In this document: piece after piece, positions 8,104 to 15,660 of the stretch
Position numbering within the stretch: the first letter of the stretch is position 1
How the letters are laid out: each line of letters starts with the position of its first letter
Assembly (NCBI GenBank): GCA_949448405.1
Contig: CASTFX010000007.1
Coordinates: 1-18,521, forward strand
Direction of reading: 5' to 3'
Source: an uncultured Clostridia bacterium
GTDB lineage: Bacteria; Bacillota; Clostridia; TANB77; CAG-508
DNA length: 18,521 nt
Notes under the pieces: generated by a model
What the model saw: the letters and a program-made list of their open reading frames with translations, nothing else
Told to the model about the DNA's origin: nothing
The model's database searches: none
Translations under genes and position numbers: made by a program

Positions 8104-8973
8104 CTAATTACTATATACCTCAACAACGCTTATCTTTGATTTGCCAATTTTTATATCTGGATTAGCTTCTGCTTTTATTTCTACGTCATAGAATTCTTTT
8201 AATTTGTTTGCATTTTCTTCTTCATATCCTACAATATTTGGTAGTTCTTTTGGATTTACTTCTATTTTCACTTTTCTTACTTTTACATTAAACTGTTTTA
8301 TTTTATCTACTATACTATCATACCATATGCTGTCTGTTACAAGTTGTCCGAATTCTTCATGATATGGCCCTGCAATTATTTCTGTTTCTTCTGATTTATT
8401 TAATTCATTTTGTTTTACTATACTGATTTCTTTTATCTTCTTTTTATTAAACTGATATATTACGTCTTTGCACCTTTCTATTGCTTGATTTAGTGTTAAT
8501 GGCTCATATCTTCCGTTTTTAAAGGCTTCTTCTAAAACAGTATTTTTTACAACTACCATAGGATATATTCTTACTCTATGTGGTTTTAATTTAGCAAGTT
8601 CTTTTGCTGTATTTAATTCATCTATTTTTGTACTATCTGGAAGCCCAACTCCTACTTGGAATGATACTGTAAATCCACGCCACTTTAGCATTTTAGTTGC
8701 CTTTTTTATATCTTCTAAAGTATGTGTATATCCACATTTTTTTAATATGTAATCATTTGTTGATTGTGCTTCTATTTCTACTACTGCCACATTATAGTCT
8801 TTGAATATTTTTAGTAGCTCTTTATCTATAAGCCTTGGTGCTATTGCAACTTTTAGCTTATTAAATCTTCTATCAACTATGTCTTTGTTTGCATCTTTTA
8901 AAAACTCCTCATATTCGCTTTTTGATTTATTTGTAAGACTTCCTATGAAGGTTTCTCTATAATTTTTATTCAT
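8104..8973 (-). CDS. Elp3-like radical SAM family protein lacking the iron-sulfur cluster motif
   Basis: 289 residues. The sequence follows the C-terminal two thirds of the Elp3-like radical SAM proteins often encoded next to rnc: FIGSLTN (degenerate form of FFGGSFT), IAPRLIDKELLKIFKDY, VEIEAQSTNDYILK, GYTHTLEDIKKA, FQVGVGLPDST, PHRVRIYPMVVVKNT and GPYHEEFGQLV. The N-terminal 60-80 residues that normally carry CxxxCxxC are missing, because the protein starts right after the rnc stop; only two isolated cysteines remain. ATG at 8973 is preceded by AAAGGATG. A longer conventional frame fuses this protein to the end of rnc, but that is an artefact of the third rnc shift. It may be a retained non-catalytic derivative; function unknown. 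Confidence 0.8.
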   Translation of the reverse strand: MNKNYRETFIGSLTNKSKSEYEEFLKDANKDIVDRRFNKLKVAIAPRLIDKELLKIFKDYNVAVVEIEAQSTNDYILKKCGYTHTLEDIKKATKMLKWRGFTVSFQVGVGLPDSTKIDELNTAKELAKLKPHRVRIYPMVVVKNTVLEEAFKNGRYEPLTLNQAIERCKDVIYQFNKKKIKEISIVKQNELNKSEETEIIAGPYHEEFGQLVTDSIWYDSIVDKIKQFNVKVRKVKIEVNPKELPNIVGYEEENANKLKEFYDVEIKAEANPDIKIGKSKISVVEVYSN

Positions 8974-8990
8974 TCTAATTTCCACATCCT

Positions 8991-9668
8991 TTATTTCATA
9001 CTTTCTAGTGCTGCTTTTGCGGCCCCGCATTTCTGCATTTTTTTTACTTCTTCCGCTTCCCTTTGCCAATATCTTATCATTACAAAGCACCTGTGCAACA
9101 AAGTATTTATCATGGTCAGGTCCTTTTTCAGAAATGATTTCATATTCTATCTTTACATTTCCGTGTTCTTGCAGTTTTTCTTGAAGTACTGTCTTATAAT
9201 CTTTTACTCCTACATGTTTACTCTCTACTTCTATTGAATCTTTTAGATTTGAAATTATAAATTTCTCTGCATTTTCTAAATTACTGTCTAGATATATCGC
9301 TGCAATTACCGCTTCCACACTGTCTGCAAGTATTGCCTTGTTCTTTACTCCTTGTGTAGACTTTTCACTTTTACCTGTTATCAAGAACTCACTAAAACCG
9401 AGCCCGCATTGCTACTTCAAATAGGCTTTGCTCACACACTACTGTTGCTCTGACTTTAGTCATTTCTCCTTCTCTTAATTTTTCATAGTTGTTATATAAA
9501 TATTTACTAGTTATAAATTCCAATATACTGTCTCCTAAGTATTCTAACTTTTCATTACTCTCTACTCCATGCACATTTGCATATGAAGTATGAGTTAAAG
9601 CAGTTCTTAGTAAATCTTTATTTTTAAAAGTGTAACCGTATATTTTTTTCTATTGCTTCATATTGCAT
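8991..9668 (-). CDS. rnc: Ribonuclease III (needs three +1 shifts at CGG)
   Basis: Double-strand-specific endoribonuclease for rRNA and mRNA processing. The restored protein has 224 residues, the normal length. Start ATG at 9668, with AAAGGGA upstream, gives MQYEAIEKNI then shift 1 to GYTFKNKDLLRTALTHTSYAN, a canonical RNase III N-terminus. NEKLEYLGDS carries catalytic Glu42 and Asp46. Shift 2 after Met87 gives GLGFSEFLITGK, then NKAILADSVEAVIAAIY with catalytic Asp115 and Glu118. The double-stranded RNA-binding domain spans about 150-224 (DYKTVLQEKLQEHG, GSGRSKKNAEM), and shift 3 after Met213 gives its last helix GAAKAALESMK and TAA at 8993-8991. Without shifts translation stops at codon 15 (CGG TTA CAC TTT TAA). 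It is preceded by the TrmH-family gene (57-base gap) and followed by the radical-SAM-like gene. Confidence 0.94.
9025..9027 (-). other. CGG +1 shift site 3 in rnc
   Basis: Coding strand ATG CGG GGC CGC. Omitting the C gives ATG GGG GCC GCA AAA and the terminal helix of the RNA-binding domain, ending ATG AAA TAA. Confidence 0.84.
9404..9406 (-). other. CGG +1 shift site 2 in rnc
   Basis: Coding strand ATG CGG GCT CGG TTT TAG. Omitting the first C gives ATG GGG CTC GGT TTT AGT, after which the second CGG (9400-9398) is out of frame and needs no shift. Shifting at the second CGG instead would also restore the frame (MRAGF), so the exact site is ambiguous. Confidence 0.82.
9636..9638 (-). other. 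CGG +1 shift site 1 in rnc
   Basis: Coding strand ATA CGG TTA CAC TTT TAA. Omitting the C gives ATA GGT TAC ACT TTT AAA, i.e. the conserved IGYTFKN. Confidence 0.88.
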
Positions 9669-9725
9669 ATTTTATTCCCTTTCTTTTTTGAGTTATTGTA
9701 ATTATATACTTCGATTTTTTAAAAA

Positions 9726-10521
9726 TCAAGCTTTAGTTATTTTTCTTCTTACATATTCATATAATATTACTCCTGTTGCAATAGAAGCATTTAAACTTTC
9801 TGTTTTTCCAAGCATTGGTATTTTTATCTTTGAGTCTGATATTTCTAAGATTTCTTTTGATACCCCTTTTGATTCATTGCCAATTACTATTACCTTCTTT
9901 GCAAAGTCTGTTTCATAAATGCTCTCCGCTCCTGAAAGCGAAGTTGATGCTATCTTAAATTTATGTTTTTTCATATTTTTAAGTGTCTCAGTTAGATTCT
10001 CTGCTTCTATTATTTTTACTCTAAATATTGCTCCCATTGTTGAACGTACAACCTTTGGGTTGTATGCGTCTACGCTTGTCTTTGATAATACTATTTGTTT
10101 TAGTCCGAACGCTATCTACTGTTCTCAATATTGTTCCTAAGTTTCCTGGATCTTGTATCCCATCTAATACAACTATCATATCTTCTGTATAATCTATCTT
10201 GTCCTCACTACTCTCTTTTTCTATAACTGCAAGCATACCTTGTGGATTCACAACATCTGTTAATACTCCAAAAACTTTTGCTGAAACATATACACAATCA
10301 TATTTGGCAATTTTGTATAAAAGTTTTGAGTCTATGCAATTATCTTTTAAACATTCTTCACATACAATTATTTTCTTGATATTTATATTTTCTTCTATTG
10401 CTTCTTCTATCAGTTTTATTCCTTCTACTATATATTCATTTGAAATATCTCTATGTTTTTTCTCTTTCAGTTTTCTAATATTCTTTATTATTTCATTATC
10501 TTTGCTTGTGATTACTTGCAT
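9726..10521 (-). CDS. TrmH/SpoU-family RNA 2'-O-methyltransferase (needs +1 shift at CGG 10107-10105)
   Basis: SPOUT enzyme that methylates ribose 2'-OH of rRNA or tRNA with SAM; the exact target nucleotide is not readable from sequence. The restored protein has 264 residues: N-terminal substrate-binding part (about 1-110; EYIVEGIKLIEEAI), then family motif 1 DPGNLGTILRT (about 124-134). After Val138 the shift turns CGG ACT into GGA CTA, giving GLKQIVLSKTSVDAYNPKVV and RSTMGAIFRV. Motif 2 (VIGNESKGVS, about 212-221) and motif 3 (IPMLGKTESLNASIATGVIL, about 234-253) form the trefoil knot that binds SAM and lie wholly after the shift. ATG at 10521 follows GGGAGG. It is 40 bases downstream of mfd. 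Confidence 0.92.
10105..10107 (-). other. CGG +1 shift site in the trmH-family gene
   Basis: Coding strand GTT CGG ACT. Omitting the C gives GTT GGA CTA AAA (Val138-Gly139-Leu140), the expected TVDSVGLK sequence. Confidence 0.87.
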
Positions 10522-10561
10522 TTTGTCCTCCCATTATTTATTTTCTCTTGTTTATTATGCC

Positions 10562-13500
10562 TCATAATTTAGATATAAATTCCTTTATTTGTTTTATAAT
10601 AGATTGTTCTAAATCTATTTTATATGTTATATATGGAAGTGCTGATGGAGAAAACTTTATATTATTTTTATATACTTCCATAAGTCTAGCAAGTATCTTT
10701 TCAGCAAAGCCACCACTTTCAAAATAAAATACTATGCTACTTCCTTTTTGCATAATTTTATTTATTTTCTTTTCCATACACATATTTTTAATTCTTGCAA
10801 TTTCAAGTAATTCTTCTACTTCTTTTGGCATTGTTCCAAATCTATCTATCATTTCATCTGTTACATCTAAAATTTCTTCTTCACTTCTACAAAGTGCAAT
10901 ATCTTGATATATATTTATCTTCATATCACTATTTTCTATATATTCATCTGGTATATAGCTTGAAACATTAATATCTATTTGTATATCATTTTCTTTTACT
11001 TCTTCTACCTTTTGTCCTTGTATTTCTTTCATAACTTCGTCTAATAATTTGCAGTACATATCATATCCTACTTGTTCCATATGACCATGTTGTATTTCTC
11101 CGATTAAACTTCCTGCACCTCTTATTTCTAAATCTCTCATTGCTATTTTAAAACCTGATCCAAATTCTGTAAAATCCTTTATTGCTTTTAATCTTTTATC
11201 TGCGATTTCTGATAATAGCCTGTCTCTTCTGTAAGTTATATATGCAAAGCTTTCCTTATTGCTTCTTCCAACTCTTCCCCTTATTTGATAAAGCTGTGCT
11301 AAACCTAATCTATCTGCATTTTCTACAATAATTGTATTCGCATTTGGTATGTCTATCCCTGATTCTAATATTGTTGTACATACTATTACATTTGTTTTTT
11401 TCTCTATAAAGTCTAGCATTATATTTTCAAGTTCTTGCCCTGACATTTGCCCATGTGCATATGAAACTCTTGCTTCTGGTACAAGACTTTGGATTTTTTC
11501 TGCTTTTTTCTCTATTCCTTCTACTTTATTATATAAATAAAATACCTGTCCGCTTCTTTCTAATTCTCTTGTTATTGCTTCTTTTATTACTTCTTCATCA
11601 TATTCAAGTACATAGGTTCTTACAGGCTTTCTATCTTGTGGTGGCTCGTATATGACTGACATATCTCTTACTCCAACAATTGACATATGTAGAGTTCTAG
11701 GTATAGGTGTTGCTGTCATTGTAAGTACATCTACATTTGTTTTTATCTCTTTTATTTTTTCCTTATCTTTTACTCCAAATCTATGCTCTTCATCAACTAT
11801 TAATAATCCTAAGTCTTTGAACTCCACGTCTTTACTAAGTAATCTGTGTGTTCCAATTACTACGTCTATTTCTCCTAGCTTTAGTTTTTTTATAATATTA
11901 TTTTGCTCTTTTTTACTTCTAAATCTATTTAATAGTTCAACTGTAACCCCAAATTTATCCATTCTTTCTTTAAATGTTTCATATTGCTGATTTGCAAGTA
12001 TTGTAGTTGGAACAAGATATGCTGTTTGTTTTCCACTCATGCATGCCTTAAAAGCTGCTCGTATTGCAACTTCTGTTTTACCATAGCCAACGTCTCCACA
12101 TAATAGTCTATCCATTGGTCTTGACTTTTCCATATCTTTTTTCACTTCTTCTATGCATCTTAACTGATCTTCTGTTTCTTCATATGGAAATGCTTCTTCA
12201 AATTCTTTTTGCCATGGTGTATCTTTTTCAAATGCAAATCCTTGTACTTTTTGCCTTGTTGCGTATAATTCTATTAGATTTCTCGCAACTTCTCTTAAAT
12301 TTGATTTTACTTTATTTTTTGTGTTTTCCCATTCTTTGCTTCCAAGTTTATTAAGCTTTGGAGCTTTCTCTCCTCCGCCTATATATTTTCTTATATTATC
12401 TAATGAATTTGTTGGGATATATAGAGTGTCTTCTCCTCTATATTTAATTTTAATATAGTCTTTTGTGATTCCTTCTGTTTTTATTGTGTTTACTCCTATA
12501 TATTGCCCTATTCCTATTGTTTTATGAACTATATAATCTCCAATTTTTAAGTCAGTGAAAGAAACTTTCTCTCCTTCTCTGAAGTCTTTTGAAACTCTTT
12601 TTCTTGGTATATATGCCTTTTTATCTTTTTCCTGTTTAGTTTCCCTTAAAAATAGTTCATCTATTTTTTGTATTTCTTCATGCTCAATTGTTATAACGTT
12701 TTCTTTTTTTGAAGTTATATCTTGTGAGTCTAATTCTACTATCTTTTCTTCATCTAAATTATCAAATATATGATTTAAATCATACATATTTTCTAATATG
12801 TATGGTACATTTTTATTTCTTTCTACTAGATCTTTGATTGCTAGTTCATTGTCTTTTAAAATATTTTCTGCTCTTAGTTCTATTTTATTCTTCTCGTCTA
12901 ATATAATTAGAGCTTCTTTTGAAAAATAATCTAGCAATTCTCCAGTTGGCTTTTTGTCTATTTCTTCTGATAATGGATATATCTTTATCTGATTTATGTT
13001 TTCTGTTGACCTTTGGCTTGAAATTTCAAAATATCTTATTTGGTCTACTTCATCTCCAAAGAATTCTATTCTTATTCCTTTTTTATTATCTAATGCGATA
13101 TCTAAAATGTCTCCCCTTACACTGAATGTTCCTTTTCCTTCTACTAAATCATATCTTTCGTAGCCTAAAGATACTAATTTTTCTTTTATTTCTTCTATGT
13201 TATATTCATTTGCAACCATTATTTTTAATGTATGGTTTGTCATGTTTTTTACTGATATTATTGGTTGCATTAGAGTTTCTATGCTTACAATTACAATTTT
13301 TGCTTCTTTATTTTGCAATTTTATTAGTGATGACATTCTTGAATAAAAGATATCCATATTTTGTGCGTCATACTCATATGTTACTATATCTTTTCTTGGG
13401 ATATATATCGCATCTTGGCATATGTTTTTTATATTTTTATGTAGCTTTTGCGCTTGTAATTCGTTATATGTTACAACTAATACTTGATTTTTAGTATTTT

Positions 13501-13633
13501 CTTTAATTATTCCTGAAATGACTGCTTTTGACATGTCAGATAAGCCCAATATTGTTATTGGACTTATTTCTTCTTTTTGAAGGCATTTTTTTATCCCTTC
13601 AAATCTTAAAATTTTCTCTATTAGTTCTTTCAC
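10562..13633 (-). CDS. mfd: Transcription-repair coupling factor Mfd
   Basis: ATP-driven translocase that removes stalled RNA polymerase at DNA lesions and recruits UvrA. 1023 residues, somewhat short for the family (usually about 1100-1170). Seen: UvrB-like N-terminal module (about 1-230), RNA polymerase-interacting domain (about 345-425, DYIVHKTIGIGQYIG), helicase domain with Walker A GDVGYGKT 513-520, DEEH 614-617 and TATPIPRT 640-647, the second RecA domain with GRVGRSNKE, and a C-terminal regulatory domain. The start is GTG at 13633 (GAGG nine bases upstream), 23 bases after the fic stop. There is no in-frame CGG in more than 3 kb and the frame is intact, a useful contrast with neighbours that are broken only at CGG. 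Confidence 0.96.
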   Translation of the reverse strand: MKELIEKILRFEGIKKCLQKEEISPITILGLSDMSKAVISGIIKENTKNQVLVVTYNELQAQKLHKNIKNICQDAIYIPRKDIVTYEYDAQNMDIFYSRMSSLIKLQNKEAKIVIVSIETLMQPIISVKNMTNHTLKIMVANEYNIEEIKEKLVSLGYERYDLVEGKGTFSVRGDILDIALDNKKGIRIEFFGDEVDQIRYFEISSQRSTENINQIKIYPLSEEIDKKPTGELLDYFSKEALIILDEKNKIELRAENILKDNELAIKDLVERNKNVPYILENMYDLNHIFDNLDEEKIVELDSQDITSKKENVITIEHEEIQKIDELFLRETKQEKDKKAYIPRKRVSKDFREGEKVSFTDLKIGDYIVHKTIGIGQYIGVNTIKTEGITKDYIKIKYRGEDTLYIPTNSLDNIRKYIGGGEKAPKLNKLGSKEWENTKNKVKSNLREVARNLIELYATRQKVQGFAFEKDTPWQKEFEEAFPYEETEDQLRCIEEVKKDMEKSRPMDRLLCGDVGYGKTEVAIRAAFKACMSGKQTAYLVPTTILANQQYETFKERMDKFGVTVELLNRFRSKKEQNNIIKKLKLGEIDVVIGTHRLLSKDVEFKDLGLLIVDEEHRFGVKDKEKIKEIKTNVDVLTMTATPIPRTLHMSIVGVRDMSVIYEPPQDRKPVRTYVLEYDEEVIKEAITRELERSGQVFYLYNKVEGIEKKAEKIQSLVPEARVSYAHGQMSGQELENIMLDFIEKKTNVIVCTTILESGIDIPNANTIIVENADRLGLAQLYQIRGRVGRSNKESFAYITYRRDRLLSEIADKRLKAIKDFTEFGSGFKIAMRDLEIRGAGSLIGEIQHGHMEQVGYDMYCKLLDEVMKEIQGQKVEEVKENDIQIDINVSSYIPDEYIENSDMKINIYQDIALCRSEEEILDVTDEMIDRFGTMPKEVEELLEIARIKNMCMEKKINKIMQKGSSIVFYFESGGFAEKILARLMEVYKNNIKFSPSALPYITYKIDLEQSIIKQIKEFISKL

Positions 13634-13656
13634 TTTGTGTTACCTCTGCTTTTAAA

Positions 13657-14262
13657 CTATAACTCATCTGTCTTAAATGCTAAGTAGCCTTCATATAAAT
13701 AACTATTATCTATGCCTTTTATATATACTTCTCTGTCATTTATTTTATCCGTTAAGCTGTGTTTTAACAATTCTTTAATTTCTATATCTTTTATTGGGCT
13801 ACGTTCCATAGCTAGTAAGTAATTTGTCTTATCAACTGTACTCCAGTCAACTACTACATTTAACTCTTTTTTTAATATTAAATCTAGCCAAATTCTTGTA
13901 CTTCTTCCATTTCCTTCTCTAAAGGGATGTGCAATATTCATTTCTACATATTTTTCTATAATTTCTTCATAAGTTGATTGTGGCATCTTTTCGATATTCT
14001 TAACAGCTTCTTCAAGATATGTAAGAGGTATAAATCTAAAGTTTCCTTTTGCTATATTTACTTTTCTTAAATTTCCTGCAAATTCATATATATCTTCAAA
14101 TAAATACTTATGAACTTTTTTTAAGGTTTCAAATGTCCCTGGTTCTAATGTACTCAAATATCCTGTTTCAAACATTTCTTTTGCACGTGTTTTACTTATT
14201 CTTTCTTCTTCCCTTGCGAGTTCTGCTTGATCAGTAATATTTAATTTATTTTCTAAAATCAT
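13657..14262 (-). CDS. fic: Class III Fic-domain protein (probable AMP transferase, self-inhibited)
   Basis: 201 residues and very close in pattern to class III Fic proteins such as Neisseria meningitidis NmFic. The catalytic motif HPFREGNGRSTR is at 112-123 (His112 catalytic). The C-terminal inhibitory helix carries the [S/T]xxxE[G/N] motif as Ser187-Tyr-Leu-Tyr-Glu191-Gly, which blocks ATP binding until relieved. Also conserved: HKYLFEDIYEFAGNLRKVNIAKGNFRF and AMERSP. Class III Fics need no separate antitoxin, and none is seen next to it. ATG at 14262 has GGAGG upstream and a dedicated promoter. It is the first gene of a unit running into mfd. The target is not predictable; family members AMPylate proteins such as GyrB/ParE, or themselves. 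Confidence 0.93.
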   Translation of the reverse strand: MILENKLNITDQAELAREEERISKTRAKEMFETGYLSTLEPGTFETLKKVHKYLFEDIYEFAGNLRKVNIAKGNFRFIPLTYLEEAVKNIEKMPQSTYEEIIEKYVEMNIAHPFREGNGRSTRIWLDLILKKELNVVVDWSTVDKTNYLLAMERSPIKDIEIKELLKHSLTDKINDREVYIKGIDNSYLYEGYLAFKTDEL

Positions 14263-14307
14263 TCTTACCTCCGCATTTATCTTTGTTTTTATTTAAAATA
14301 TTATTAT

Positions 14308-14336
14308 ACTATATCATATTTTACTTTAAATTTCAA
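14308..14336 (-). promoter_or_regulatory. Promoter of fic (and probably mfd onward)
   Basis: Minus strand TTGAAA (14336-14331), 17-base spacer, TATAGT (14313-14308). It starts a few bases after the stop of the 94-aa gene and about 45 bases before the fic start. Confidence 0.6.
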
Positions 14337-14342
14337 TTAGCT

Positions 14343-14627
14343 TTATCTTTCCTCTAGTAATTTAAGTTGTATTGCTTTTGCATTTAGTCCTTGTTTCTTC
14401 ATCTCTTCTATTTTTCTCTGTAATGATATTTTTGTTTCTATAAATATCTTTATATTATTTATCATGAGTAAATAAATGCTTTTTATGTTTTCAAAATATA
14501 AGTATTTTATATTATCTTTTACTATTTCTTCATTTTCTTCTATGAAATTTATTATTGAAACATTATATCTGTCTCTTAATTTTTGTATTTGTTCTTCTGT
14601 AATTCCATATTCTTTTAAATATTCCAT
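14343..14627 (-). CDS. Small protein of unknown function (94 aa)
   Basis: Not recognised. The start is set at ATG 14627 (MEYLKEYGITEEQIQKL) because a strong AGGAGGGG lies about eight bases upstream and includes the stop codon of the preceding gene; a longer frame beginning at 14690 would overlap that gene by about 50 bases and lacks a binding site. Predicted to be almost entirely helical and charged, with an isoleucine-rich middle (IKSIYLLMINNIKIFIETK) and a basic C-terminus. The N-terminal YGITEEQI resembles the hinge motifs GxIT..QI of the upstream repeat protein. Probably translated together with 14641-15657. Confidence 0.7.
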   Translation of the reverse strand: MEYLKEYGITEEQIQKLRDRYNVSIINFIEENEEIVKDNIKYLYFENIKSIYLLMINNIKIFIETKISLQRKIEEMKKQGLNAKAIQLKLLEER

Positions 14628-14640
14628 AGGTATTCCCCTC

Positions 14641-15657
14641 CTATAGCGCGAAGCTATCATCATCTGCCTTAGTAAATACATGTTTTCCATCTGCTCTTAC
14701 AGTAACTACTCTGCTTTGAAGCATTTTTTCTCTAATTCCTGCCATAATTAAAAGTAATTCTTCTTCATCAATTATTATTATCCTTGCAACTTTTTCAGCT
14801 AAATTATCTGATTCTCCTTCTTCTACAAGTTTTATCATACATTTCATAACTTGTGTTTCTTGTTTACTAAATTGTGCTTTTTCATAATCAATCTTGTGTT
14901 CTAAACTATCACTTTCTCTATCTTCATAATATTCACTTACATTATCTCTTATAGCTATATCTCTTTGTCTAATATCTGTATTACTTTCTCCATATGCATA
15001 TGTGAGACTTAATGTATGCATATCTATTTTTTGTAATTCTGAACGCATACATTTCATTGTCTTATTAAATATAGCGGCTTTTAATGTTTCTGGATTGTTA
15101 GATAAATTATATACTAAATTTCCACATTTATTTAGTATTATTTCTAATGATTTACTTTCAAGCTCTGCATAGTCTTTAAACCCTGTATTTTGTGCAAGCT
15201 TCCTTGCTACTTTTCTAGATAGCTTAATTAATTCTTCTCCATGTTCTTCTTGATAATCCCTATCTATATCTGTAGAACCTCCTACATACAAGCCTCCACC
15301 AGACATAACTTTTTCGTAATATATATCAGAAAAGCTTTTGGCATTTGGATAAGTTACAACCTCTGAAATAAATTCTCTAACACTTAAATGTTTTTGTGCA
15401 CATATCTCTTCAATTTCTCCTTTTCCATATACTCTACCATATAATTCTTTTAATTTCATATATCTTCTAACATTCATGTAGTGTATATCTTTATCCCTAG
15501 TCTCTTCTTTGTCATCAAATATTGCTTCAACATCTTCAGAAGTTAGTCCATTTACAATTGCCGAAAGTTCTTCTTCTATTATTTCTTTTCTTACACCATT
15601 ATCTTGAAGTATTAGTATTATTTTTTCTACCTCGTCAGCATTTCCATTAACTAACAT
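14641..15657 (-). CDS. Continuation of the HTH-repeat protein after an in-frame UGA, or a separate downstream protein
   Basis: 338 residues, function not recognised. The first 50 residues (LVNGNADEVEKIILILQDNGVRKE...AIVNG) continue the 32-34-residue helical repeats of the upstream protein in the same frame, with only TGA (15660-15658) between them and ATG immediately after it. The stop falls inside one repeat unit at a position that is Ser, Thr, Ile or Tyr in the others. The rest is helical (LEIILNKCGNLVYNL..., KQETQVMKCMIKLVEEG, LLIMAGIREKML) and faintly like the helical regions of sigma factors, too weak to claim. GAGG lies seven bases before the ATG, so independent or coupled initiation is also plausible. 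Confidence 0.65.
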   Translation of the reverse strand: MLVNGNADEVEKIILILQDNGVRKEIIEEELSAIVNGLTSEDVEAIFDDKEETRDKDIHYMNVRRYMKLKELYGRVYGKGEIEEICAQKHLSVREFISEVVTYPNAKSFSDIYYEKVMSGGGLYVGGSTDIDRDYQEEHGEELIKLSRKVARKLAQNTGFKDYAELESKSLEIILNKCGNLVYNLSNNPETLKAAIFNKTMKCMRSELQKIDMHTLSLTYAYGESNTDIRQRDIAIRDNVSEYYEDRESDSLEHKIDYEKAQFSKQETQVMKCMIKLVEEGESDNLAEKVARIIIIDEEELLLIMAGIREKMLQSRVVTVRADGKHVFTKADDDSFAL

Positions 15658-15660
15658 TCA
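15658..15660 (-). other. In-frame UGA inside a repeat unit
   Basis: Minus strand CTT TGA ATG TTA. Units before and after align across it (IEKCLSILVVGDA against LRRGL*MLVNGNA). Confidence 0.7.

Noticed and set aside
8104..9384. A 426-residue frame joining the RNase III C-terminal half to the radical-SAM-like protein
   Set aside because: The junction (ERMRGRK-like sequence after NAEM) matches neither family; with the +1 shift at 9027 rnc ends normally at ATG AAA TAA and the next gene has its own ATG and ribosome site at 8973.
9398..9400. Second in-frame CGG in rnc just after site 2 as a twelfth shift site
   Set aside because: Once the shift at 9406 occurs, this CGG is read as CTC GGT and is out of frame; only one of the two can be used.
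2461..9668. Treating prkC, prpC, rlmN, yitT, rnc and trmH as ordinary pseudogenes
   Set aside because: Each lesion is the same one-base feature at CGG, no deletions, stops or other indels accompany them, and the genes are core functions with otherwise well-conserved motifs.
867..13494. Many plus-strand frames opposite prkC, recN and mfd
   Set aside because: They are hydrophobic, Leu/Phe/Ser-rich shadows of AT-rich minus-strand genes without ribosome sites.
14628..14690. Upstream start at 14690 for the 94-aa protein
   Set aside because: It overlaps the preceding gene and lacks a ribosome site, whereas ATG 14627 has AGGAGGGG at ideal distance.
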